The notes under the pieces: generated by a model
Told to the model about the DNA's origin: nothing
Database searches by the model: none
Seen by the model: only the letters and a program-made list of their open reading frames with translations
Translations under genes and position numbers: made by a program
In this document: positions 1 through 5,551 of the stretch, piece by piece
How positions within the stretch are numbered: position 1 is the stretch's first letter
Layout of the letters: each line of letters opens with the position of its first letter
Origin: Gemmatimonadota bacterium
Lineage (GTDB): Bacteria > Gemmatimonadota > Gemmatimonadetes > Gemmatimonadales > GWC2-71-9
Length of the DNA: 5,551 nucleotides
Direction of reading: 5' to 3'
NCBI GenBank assembly: GCA_003221825.1
Contig: QHUE01000258.1
Span: 1 to 5,551, forward strand

Positions 1-822
1 GAACGATGCCTGGCTGCCCGACCCGAACCCCTGGTGATACTCGTCCCACGCCACGCGCCCCGGTCGCTGGGGCCGCGGCGTGAGCAGTGGCAGGAGTGCG
101 ACCGGGAGGTTGGTATCCCGCCAGGCGCGGTTCGTGAACCATTGACGATCGGCGGCGAGGGTAATGGTGCCGCCGCCGCGATATCGTAGCCGCAGGATCG
201 CCGGGCGATTGTTCAACGCCACGACGACCGTGTCGACGGCGAACGGCGCCAGCGTGCTGCAGATGCCGGGCCGGGACTCGTCGTCCTCGCCGCCACCCTT
301 CTTCAGGCGCTCGAGCGGCGCCTGCGACGTCGTATCGGCTTTCCACGGATTTGCCGTCAACACGCGCTGGGTGGCGGGCAGCCGCACATCCATCTCTAGC
401 GCGCGGACGCCGATGCTGTCGCGGACGCCAAGCCCGCCCGGCTGTGTGCGCCATCCCGCGCACGACGTGACGCCGGCGCCATCCCCCGCCGCCACCACCG
501 CTCCTCCCGCGCGTACGTAGCGCACGACCTGCTGCAGCTCGGCGTCGTCAAGATCGATGACCGGATCGAGCAGCACGAGAACGGCCGGCCGATGCGCGCG
601 TTCGGTGGCGAGTGTCGCAAGTGACGTTCGGCGCCGCTCGGACAGACGGCCGAGACTCACGAGGATTTCATGCAGTGCCTTGCTACCGCCGGGGCCGGTG
701 AGGTAGGTCGACGTGCGAAAATCGAGCTCGGGCTCGCGTGGTTTCCGATTTGCGGCCCTGATCGCAACAGCGATGGCGCCAGCCAGGAGGACGGCCGCGG
801 CGATTTCAAGCCGGTACGACAT
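1..822 (-). CDS. DUF4350 domain protein, 3' end cut off by the window edge
   Basis: An uninterrupted minus-strand frame of 274 codons runs from an ATG at 822-820 to the window edge with no stop, so the gene is partial at its C-terminus; DUF4350 proteins as I know them are about 400 residues long. A hydrophobic N-terminal segment (about residues 5-24, LEIAAAVLLAGAIAVAIRAA) looks like a membrane anchor. It is followed by a Rossmann-like region with 'AVLVLLDP' (80-87), 'VVRYVRAGGAVVAAGD' (99-114) and, later, 'GGGTITLAADRQWFTNRAW' (about 216-234). The last visible residues contain the family hallmark WDEYHQGFG (259-267). The molecular function of DUF4350 is unknown; I infer a membrane-anchored part of a MoxR/DUF58-associated complex. 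The start overlaps the 3' end of the upstream DUF4129 gene by 17 bases and has no strong Shine-Dalgarno, which suggests translational coupling. The remaining C-terminus probably holds a second membrane helix, but this cannot be seen here. Confidence 0.86.
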   Translation of the reverse strand, partial: MSYRLEIAAAVLLAGAIAVAIRAANRKPREPELDFRTSTYLTGPGGSKALHEILVSLGRLSERRRTSLATLATERAHRPAVLVLLDPVIDLDDAELQQVVRYVRAGGAVVAAGDGAGVTSCAGWRTQPGGLGVRDSIGVRALEMDVRLPATQRVLTANPWKADTTSQAPLERLKKGGGEDDESRPGICSTLAPFAVDTVVVALNNRPAILRLRYRGGGTITLAADRQWFTNRAWRDTNLPVALLPLLTPRPQRPGRVAWDEYHQGFGSGSQASF

Positions 823-1393
823 AGTGGCCCCGGACGAGCTCCTGCGCGGCGGCGCCGAACATCTCGTATTCGCCGGCATCGCACGGCACGGCCGCGAAGA
901 GGTGGCGGTACAGCTGCGCGACGAGGTCGGCCAATGTCGCGCGCCCTCGGTCGGTCAGCCGGGCTTCCCAGACGTACTCCGCCGGTGTCTTCGACGCGTG
1001 AAAGCGCAGCGCTTTCCGCTGGTCCAGCTCGAGGACGAGCGCCAGGAAGCGGTGGCCGAGGGCTTCGGGGTAGCGGCCGCCGCGCGCGAGCTGTGCCGCG
1101 ATAGCGAGATGGCCCGCCGCGTCCAGGATCGCAGCCGACCCGGGCGCCGCTTTTCCGTCGGGCGACCGCACGCCGGGGCGAACGATCCGCCACACGACGT
1201 AGCCGATATGGACCATGAGAAAGACGAGCGCGACCACCACGATGGCCAGGCCGATGTCGAACCCGATCGGATGCTGCCCCGCCTGGCGATTGAGCCAGTC
1301 GATGAGGTTCTGCCACTGGCGGGCCAGCCACGCGAGGACGCGCCGGCGCTCGACCCACTGAAACTCGGGGCGCGCGAAGACCTGCCCGATCAC
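806..1393 (-). CDS. DUF4129 domain membrane protein (conventional GTG start; true start probably upstream)
   Basis: From the GTG at 1393-1391 the product has 195 residues. One clear membrane helix lies at about residues 47-71 (IGLAIVVVALVF...VVWRI). It is followed by a soluble C-terminal domain (about 90-192) with the DUF4129 pattern: a helical repeat with 'RGGRYPEALGHRFLALVLELDQR' features (split around residues 104-126), then 'KTPAEYVWEARL' (135-146) and an aromatic-rich end. The N-terminal 'VFARPEFQW' (5-13) matches what usually follows a signal peptide and a 'DS-x-R' segment in this family. The biochemical role is unknown; in many genomes these genes sit with DUF4350, MoxR ATPase, DUF58 and RDD genes. 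The GTG lacks a Shine-Dalgarno. The same frame stays open upstream and encodes 25 more residues from a CTG at 1468-1466 (see separate entry), giving 220 residues. The coordinates use the conventional start. The stop at 808-806 lies inside the DUF4350 gene. Confidence 0.87.
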   Translation of the reverse strand: MIGQVFARPEFQWVERRRVLAWLARQWQNLIDWLNRQAGQHPIGFDIGLAIVVVALVFLMVHIGYVVWRIVRPGVRSPDGKAAPGSAAILDAAGHLAIAAQLARGGRYPEALGHRFLALVLELDQRKALRFHASKTPAEYVWEARLTDRGRATLADLVAQLYRHLFAAVPCDAGEYEMFGAAAQELVRGHYVVPA

Positions 1394-1464
1394 GCGCCGC
1401 AGTGAGTCAGGCGGGATAGGCGCAGGTCCGGACGACGCTTGCAGCAGGAACAGCCAGGAGCCCG

Positions 1465-2337
1465 TCAGCGTGTCTCCGTCATCCCCGTCCCCAACTGCTC
1501 GCTCAGGACCTGGAGGTCGAAGGCTTCACGCCGCACGCGCAGGTCGTAGTACAACAGCGTGAGCGCGCACGGCAGAATCGGCGCCAGCACGATGCCCAGG
1601 AGCGACGCGACCACGACGAAGAACGGCTGCAACGCGTCGTTGCCCGCGACGCCCAACACCTCGCTTATGCCACCGATGACGAGCTGCGGCAGAAACGCGG
1701 AAATCAGCCACGTGACGACCACGGTGCCGAACACCTTCAGGCGCGCGCCGCGCGTCAGCTCCCAGGAGCGGCTGAATGCATCGAACGAGCTGGACAGGTC
1801 CTCGAGCACCACGATGGGCGTCGTGGTCGCGTACGCACAGAGGACCCACGCCAGGAACCAGAATGCGCCGACGACCCCGATGAAGATCATGAGGCCGCCC
1901 ATCCCCAGAAGCTTCCCCATGAAATACAACGCCCCCACGCCGACTGCGCTGACGATGTACAGCAGGATGATCAGCAGCCCCTTGCTGAATGTCACCAGCA
2001 GCAGCGGAACGATCTTGTCGACGCCGAAGCGCAGCGACGCGCCCAGCTCCGGCTCCTGGCCCAGGTAGGAGTCCGAGATGATCCGAATCGTACCGGCCTT
2101 CAGCAGCAAGCTGCACGCGGCCCAGACGACGACAAACAACAGGAACATGCCGATGCTGCCTGCCACGTGCTCCTGGAAGAAGCTGAGGGCTTCGAACGGA
2201 GTCTTGCTGAACCGCAGGTTCAGGTAGATGCCGGCAGCAGTCGGAAGCCACACCAGGATCAGGCTCAGCCGCATGAACAGGCCGAAGTGACGCCGGTAGA
2301 TGTTGAAGCTTCCGTCGAGAATTTCGCCCAGCCGCAT
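1465..2337 (-). CDS. Polytopic membrane protein, glycerophosphoryl diester phosphodiesterase membrane-domain type
   Basis: The product has 290 residues and about six membrane segments (roughly 20-40, 61-79, 110-136, 148-170, 203-226 and 238-263). Family features are visible in order: the N-terminal 'MRLGEILDGSFNIYRRHF', a central 'TPIVVLEDLSSSFDAFSRSW' (173-192) followed by 'ELTRG', and the C-terminal 'LLYYDLRVRREAFDL' (261-275). These are typical of membrane proteins annotated as GPDPase membrane domain or YciC-like. No catalytic phosphodiesterase domain is present, so the family name should not be read as an enzyme activity. The role is unknown; it is probably a scaffold or transport-like component of the cluster. 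The ATG at 2337-2335 is the only ATG, GTG or TTG at this end of the frame. Upstream in-frame codons still read 'PINTNIRP', which is plausible family sequence but lacks a start. Only a weak AGG precedes the ATG. It is the first gene of the leftward operon, and its TGA overlaps the probable CTG start of the DUF4129 gene. Confidence 0.88.
   Translation of the reverse strand: MRLGEILDGSFNIYRRHFGLFMRLSLILVWLPTAAGIYLNLRFSKTPFEALSFFQEHVAGSIGMFLLFVVVWAACSLLLKAGTIRIISDSYLGQEPELGASLRFGVDKIVPLLLVTFSKGLLIILLYIVSAVGVGALYFMGKLLGMGGLMIFIGVVGAFWFLAWVLCAYATTTPIVVLEDLSSSFDAFSRSWELTRGARLKVFGTVVVTWLISAFLPQLVIGGISEVLGVAGNDALQPFFVVVASLLGIVLAPILPCALTLLYYDLRVRREAFDLQVLSEQLGTGMTETR
1466..1477 (-). promoter_or_regulatory. 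Shine-Dalgarno plus probable CTG start of the DUF4129 gene
   Basis: On the minus strand GGAG (1477-1474) is followed by a 5-base spacer and CTG (1468-1466), in frame with the DUF4129 gene. The CTG overlaps the TGA stop of the upstream membrane gene as CTGA, which copies the common ATGA coupled stop-start arrangement. Starting here adds 25 residues: a hydrophobic leader (TGSWLFLLQASSG), a proline-rich stretch, and 'PPDSLRR' leading into VIGQVFARPEFQW. That gives a signal-peptide-like N-terminus. No ATG, GTG or TTG lies in frame between here and the GTG at 1393. Use of CTG is an inference; a base substitution or sequencing error in an original ATG would look the same. Confidence 0.55.
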
Positions 2338-2384
2338 GGGCCTGATGTTGGTGTTGATGGGTCGCTCCGCGAGGGGACACGCGG

Positions 2385-2390
2385 TAAAAT
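2385..2390 (+). promoter_or_regulatory. Possible -10 element for the RDD-SpoIIM gene
   Basis: TAAAAT matches the sigma-70 -10 consensus TATAAT at five of six positions and stands out in a GC-rich 59-base divergent intergenic region. Its last base lies six bases before the ATG at 2397, so transcription would start at or next to the start codon and give a leaderless or near-leaderless mRNA. A GAGG (2391-2394) lies only two bases from the ATG, too close for a normal Shine-Dalgarno. No convincing -35 box is seen at the expected spacing; TTGATG (2354-2359) is too far upstream. Confidence 0.3.
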
Positions 2391-2396
2391 GAGGAC

Positions 2397-3950
2397 ATGC
2401 CGGCTTCCGCGCGAGACCTCGATCTACGGCAGCATCACGGCGTCGAAACGCCGGAGCACGTCGACGTCCAGTTCGAGCTGGCCGGGGTCGGGTCGCGGCT
2501 GGCGGCGGGACTGATCGACCTGCTGCTCCTGGCGCTTAGCCTGCTCCTCCTCTGGCTCGGCGCGGTGGCCATTCTTGGCGATCTGCTACCCAAAGGCATG
2601 GCGAGAAGCTGGCTCAGCGCCGTGATGATTCTCCTGACGTTCTGCTTCCTGTGGGGCTATTTCACCCTCTTTGAGGCGCTCAACGGCGGGCGGACACCCG
2701 GTAAACAGGCACTCGGCGTCCGCGTCGTGATGGACACCGGCCACTCCATCACGCCGCGGGCGGCAGTGGTTCGGAATCTCGTTCGCTTGATCGACAGCTA
2801 CCTCCCGATTCCCTTCGCGCCGGCACTGATCTCCATCTTCCTGCACCGGAGCAACAAGCGTCCCGGGGACATGGCGGCGGGAACGATCGTCGTCCGCGAT
2901 CACCCCACCGACTGGACGCTGGGTGCGGCGGCGCCGGCCACGGAGGAGACGGCCGAACCCATCGAGACCGGTCCGCCCGAGTTGTCGGAAGACGAGTTTC
3001 GCTTGCTCGATCGCTTCCTCGGACGGGTCAACGACCTGACGCCGGAGGTGCAGGTGCGCATCACCACCGATCTCGTCCGTCGCTTCGAGCAGCGCATCCC
3101 ACGACGGACGGCGGACGGGCAGGCCTATCTCGTCACGGTGTTTGCCGAGGAGCAGCGCAAGCGGCGCAGCCGATTTGCCCCGCGGGCCAAGGCGGGCGCT
3201 GCCGGCCGCATCACCGTTCCCGCCGAGCGGTTCGTCCAGAAGAAACGGGAGGCGTGGGAGGCGTTTCGCACGACGGCGCTGCGCATGGAGCGCTTGGGCG
3301 TCGGGGCGCTGGCGCCGGGAGAGATTCCGGCCTTCGCCGCACAGTACCGCGAGGTGGCCGCCGACCTTGCGCGGGCCCGCACCTACCAGGTCGACCCCCG
3401 CGTGATCGACTATCTCGAGCGAGTCGTGACGGCGGGGCACAACGCGCTGTACCGCGCACGCGGCAAGGAGCGGACGCCACTGCCCCACTACATCCTGCGC
3501 GACTTCCCCGCGGCGGTGGTGCAGTCGTGGCGGTACGTGCTGCTCGCGTTCCTGCTGTTCTCGGTTCCCGCCGCTGTCGGCTACGTGATGATTCGCGAGC
3601 GGCCCGCGCTGGCGGACGAGTTGTTGCCGCCGGGCATGGTGGCGCGCGCCGAGGCGGCCGCAGAGAACCAGGCGGAGGGCAGCGGTTACGCGGAGACGGA
3701 GCAGGAATACCGGCCGCAAGCGGCGGCGTGGATCATCACGAACAACATCACCGTCTCCTTCGGCACGTTCGTCGGGGGCGTGACGGGCGGATTGCTCACG
3801 GCCTGGCTCTTGTTCACCAACGGCCTGCTCCTGGGACTCGTACTCGGACTGTTTCAGAACTACCAGGCGCTGACCTACCTCCTGACGTTCGTCCTGGGGC
3901 ATGGCGTGCTCGAGTTGCGGCGGCGCCCGCCATGTGGAAGTTCGGCGTAA
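2397..3950 (+). CDS. RDD domain fused to a SpoIIM-like (COG1300) domain; C-terminus truncated
   Basis: The product has 517 residues. Residues about 15-168 form an RDD domain: 'LAGVGSRLAAGLID' (28-41) carries the signature Arg34 and Asp41, 'FEALNGGRTPGKQALGVRVV' (92-111) the G-x-TPGK loop, and 'RPGDMAAGTIVV' (155-166) the second Asp158. Membrane helices lie near 36-60, 71-92 and 133-150. A charged, proline- and acid-rich linker (about 169-200) joins it to a SpoIIM-like region: a soluble helical part (200-370) with 'RFVQKKREAWEAF' (278-290), 'YREVAADLARAR' (317-328) and 'AGHNALYRARGKER', then membrane helices near 379-398 and 455-500 with 'NNITVSFGTFVGGVTGG' (449-465) and 'FVLGHGVLEL' (498-507). 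The family normally continues with an AGGAGL-type helix and a final membrane segment; here the frame ends with RRRPPCGSSA. The two domains are usually separate adjacent genes beside MoxR, DUF58 and DUF4129 genes. The function is unknown, possibly membrane assembly or transport. The ATG at 2397 is the only usable start. Confidence 0.92.
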   Translation: MPASARDLDLRQHHGVETPEHVDVQFELAGVGSRLAAGLIDLLLLALSLLLLWLGAVAILGDLLPKGMARSWLSAVMILLTFCFLWGYFTLFEALNGGRTPGKQALGVRVVMDTGHSITPRAAVVRNLVRLIDSYLPIPFAPALISIFLHRSNKRPGDMAAGTIVVRDHPTDWTLGAAAPATEETAEPIETGPPELSEDEFRLLDRFLGRVNDLTPEVQVRITTDLVRRFEQRIPRRTADGQAYLVTVFAEEQRKRRSRFAPRAKAGAAGRITVPAERFVQKKREAWEAFRTTALRMERLGVGALAPGEIPAFAAQYREVAADLARARTYQVDPRVIDYLERVVTAGHNALYRARGKERTPLPHYILRDFPAAVVQSWRYVLLAFLLFSVPAAVGYVMIRERPALADELLPPGMVARAEAAAENQAEGSGYAETEQEYRPQAAAWIITNNITVSFGTFVGGVTGGLLTAWLLFTNGLLLGLVLGLFQNYQALTYLLTFVLGHGVLELRRRPPCGSSA

Positions 3951-4009
3951 GCGCTGCGACGGCGGTGTTCCTGGTCCTCTATTTATTGAACGGGCGAAGC
4001 CAGCACCAC

Positions 4010-5506
4010 TCAGTTATTCAGCGCCCCCTGTAGAATCCAGTTCCGAATGATGTTGATGGTCACGTCAGACAGGCAGCCGTTGCCGCTGCAACCGAGCGGC
4101 ATGCGCGCGCCGCTGCCGCCGACGGTCGTTTGGGTTCCCTGAATCTTGTGCACCAGGTAGGAGGAATCCGGCATGAACGGGCGCACCCGTTTCATCGCCG
4201 GCACCTCCGACGCGTCCTGATTCACGATGCTGTTGTATGACGATCCAGCCGTGAGGTTCATGCCCGCGGCGGAGGGATGGCAGCTGACGCAGGCAGGCGA
4301 GCTGGTGTTGAAAATGTTCTGCACGTCCGCCGCAAAGCTGATCGGCGACGCGCTGACGTTTACCACGCGCCTCCCGGACGCGGGGCCCGCGGTCGCCGTG
4401 ATCGTCGCCCCTCCCGTGACTGCGAACGTCGTAATCACCGTCGAATCGAGTGTTGCCGTCGCGGCGGGACTGGCGCGCGCGGAATCGCTCGACGTCCAGG
4501 TGACGCTGTCCTCGAGTGCCGGATGGTCGAGGGAATCGAGGACCGTCGCGAAGAACGGGGCCGATTGATTGGTCGTCATCGTCACATCGGGTGTGCCGAA
4601 ATTCGCGGGAGAGATCCGCACAGTCTTCGGAATCTGATTCACCGTGATCGGGCTGGAGGCGAGCACGCCTGGGGCCGCCTGGGCCTGAATCGTGGTCGTG
4701 CCATTCCCCACGGCTGTCACAGTCGTCGTGTGTGCTGTCACCGGATTCACCGAGACAACGCCCGGCGCCAGCACGCTCCAGTTGCATAAGTGGTTCGGAA
4801 TCGTGTCGCCCGCCGAATCGATCGCGACACAGGTCGCCAGTACGGTACGGCCGAACGCCGTCAACACGGGGAACGAGCTGGGAATGATCGAGACGCTCGC
4901 CGCGACCAGCTCTACGGAGGCTGTCACGGAGTCGGACACGCCGTCGCCGGTGGCCACGACCCGACCGGTGCCGCTGGCTACCGCGGTGACCATCGCTTTA
5001 TGGGTGCCGCTGTCAGCCACGGTCACGATCCCGGGCGTGCGCGACAGCCACGATATCGTGATCCCGGGCACAGATCCGTTCTGCGCATCACGCGCATCGG
5101 CGGTCACGATAACGGTGTCGTGGAGCGAGGCCAAGACGATGTCGAATGGCTGGAAGACGATCTTGGCGATGCGCGTACGAATGAAAAGTGGGGCGCTCGA
5201 GACCCCCGGGCTGATCAGCGGCACGGCAGTGACCGTAATGCTGGCGCTGCCCAGCCCCACGCCGCTCACCAGCCCCGTTTGCGAGACGCGAAGCTTCATG
5301 GTGTCGGAAGAAATCCATATGTACGTCAGGCCGGTCGCGATCGGAACGTTCCCCGCGAGGGCCGTGGCCGTCAGCTGCAGCGTGCCGTTGAGCCCAACCG
5401 TTGAATCGCCGCTGATCACGACCGAGGTAATCGAAGAAGGAGCGCTCTCACCGCCGCACTCCGCCATTGTCAGCGCCGCACCCAGCAGCAGACAGAAACG
5501 CTTCAT
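4010..5506 (-). CDS. Secreted Ig-like (BIG2-type) repeat protein with C-terminal cytochrome c-like domain
   Basis: The product has 498 residues. A short signal peptide (Lys2, Arg3, hydrophobic 4-12) leads to Cys17 followed by GGES, suggesting a lipoprotein, although the -1 residue is Glu, which is atypical for a lipobox. About four Ig-like beta domains follow, near residues 25-96, 112-198, 202-290 and 293-386. They show repeated features such as 'LQLTATA', 'TVTAVA/GxGT' and 'VTWTSSDSARASP'. From about 388 a cytochrome c-like domain begins: 'FAADVQNIF', the heme motif CVSCH (406-410; bases 4277-4291), 'SYNSIVN', 'DSSYLVHKIQGTQ', the probable axial Met469 in 'ARMPLG', and a closing amphipathic helix 'IIRNWILQGA'. 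One heme is expected. The role is probably extracytoplasmic electron transfer or redox-linked surface binding; no partner is encoded here. The start is supported by a strong Shine-Dalgarno. Extra cysteines occur at 226, 241, 473 and 478. It converges with the RDD-SpoIIM gene and appears unrelated to the left operon. Confidence 0.9.
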   Translation of the reverse strand: MKRFCLLLGAALTMAECGGESAPSSITSVVISGDSTVGLNGTLQLTATALAGNVPIATGLTYIWISSDTMKLRVSQTGLVSGVGLGSASITVTAVPLISPGVSSAPLFIRTRIAKIVFQPFDIVLASLHDTVIVTADARDAQNGSVPGITISWLSRTPGIVTVADSGTHKAMVTAVASGTGRVVATGDGVSDSVTASVELVAASVSIIPSSFPVLTAFGRTVLATCVAIDSAGDTIPNHLCNWSVLAPGVVSVNPVTAHTTTVTAVGNGTTTIQAQAAPGVLASSPITVNQIPKTVRISPANFGTPDVTMTTNQSAPFFATVLDSLDHPALEDSVTWTSSDSARASPAATATLDSTVITTFAVTGGATITATAGPASGRRVVNVSASPISFAADVQNIFNTSSPACVSCHPSAAGMNLTAGSSYNSIVNQDASEVPAMKRVRPFMPDSSYLVHKIQGTQTTVGGSGARMPLGCSGNGCLSDVTINIIRNWILQGALNN

Positions 5507-5510
5507 GCGC

Positions 5511-5516
5511 CCTCCT
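5511..5516 (-). promoter_or_regulatory. Ribosome binding site of the Ig-like/cytochrome c gene
   Basis: A full AGGAGG lies on the minus strand four bases upstream of the ATG at 5506-5504. It is the strongest Shine-Dalgarno in the window and fixes this start. The remaining upstream bases to the window edge (5517-5551) show no promoter I can defend. Confidence 0.75.
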
Positions 5517-5551
5517 AAGCGCAGCTCACCGGGCCCATTCGATCAGGACAC

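Noticed and set aside
657..1405. Long frames on both strands overlapping the DUF4129 gene
   Set aside because: Arg/Pro/Ala-rich shadow translations; the frame with a membrane helix and DUF4129 features explains the region.
1465..2337. Phosphodiesterase enzyme activity for the GPDPase-named membrane protein
   Set aside because: Only the membrane domain is present; no catalytic phosphodiesterase domain or its metal-binding residues is encoded in the gene.
2344..2359. Short repeat-like GTTG-GT-GTTG stretch as a possible operator
   Set aside because: The repeated unit is only four bases and is not an inverted repeat; expected by chance.
1526..2398. Long minus-strand frame of 290 codons starting at 2398 and overlapping the GPDPase-type membrane gene
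   Set aside because: Its translation is rich in Arg, His and Gly without membrane segments or family features; the overlapping frame encodes a clear six-helix protein.
2586..3902. 438-codon minus-strand frame opposite the RDD-SpoIIM gene
   Set aside because: It is the antisense shadow of a strongly recognisable coding frame in GC-rich DNA; its composition is Arg/Gln/His-heavy with no domain.
3951..4009. Possible bidirectional terminator in the convergent gap
   Set aside because: Only a three-base-pair stem (GCG-TAAG-CGC) near 3946-3955 and no U-tract could be found; not a credible intrinsic terminator.
3932..4033. 33-residue plus-strand frame with one hydrophobic segment (MWKFGVSAATAVFLVLYLL...)
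   Set aside because: It has no Shine-Dalgarno and overlaps the ends of both flanking genes. It may be the out-of-frame tail of the SpoIIM domain; too weak to call a gene.
4790..5404. 204-codon plus-strand frame opposite the Ig-like/cytochrome gene
   Set aside because: Low-complexity Arg/Gly/His composition opposite a well-supported gene with a strong ribosome binding site.

Overview
The window is GC-rich and densely coding. It comes from a chromosomal region of a diderm-type bacterium. The Ig-like/cytochrome c lipoprotein and the membrane-protein cluster resemble what I know from Gemmatimonadota, with Acidobacteriota as the alternative. That assignment is an inference from gene style; there is no rRNA or marker gene to settle it. 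Five protein genes account for almost all of the sequence. I see no RNA genes, mobile elements or CRISPR arrays.

Left part (1-2337, minus strand): three tightly packed genes read leftward as one apparent operon. They are a six-helix membrane protein of the glycerophosphoryl diester phosphodiesterase membrane-domain type (2337-1465), a DUF4129 protein (start at 1393 or, more likely, at a CTG at 1468; stop at 806) and a DUF4350 protein that starts at 822 and runs off the left edge. Stops and starts overlap, which suggests translational coupling. In many bacteria this gene set sits next to a MoxR-type AAA ATPase and a DUF58 protein, so those are the expected neighbours beyond position 1.

Middle (2338-3950): a 59-base divergent intergenic region separates the operon from a plus-strand gene. 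That gene encodes an RDD membrane domain fused to a SpoIIM-like (COG1300) membrane domain. Both domains normally belong to the same MoxR/DUF58 neighbourhood, usually as two separate genes. The SpoIIM part ends abruptly just after its conserved HG-x-LEL segment, so the usual last membrane segments are missing.

Right part (4010-5551, minus strand): a secreted or lipid-anchored protein with about four Ig-like (BIG2-type) repeats and a C-terminal single-heme cytochrome c-like domain (CVSCH plus a distal Met). It has a strong ribosome binding site and converges on the RDD-SpoIIM gene across a 59-base gap without a clear terminator. It looks functionally unrelated to the left cluster.

The points most worth a second look are the probable CTG start of the DUF4129 gene, the truncated SpoIIM domain in the RDD fusion, and the unusual lipobox and cysteines of the cytochrome-like protein.
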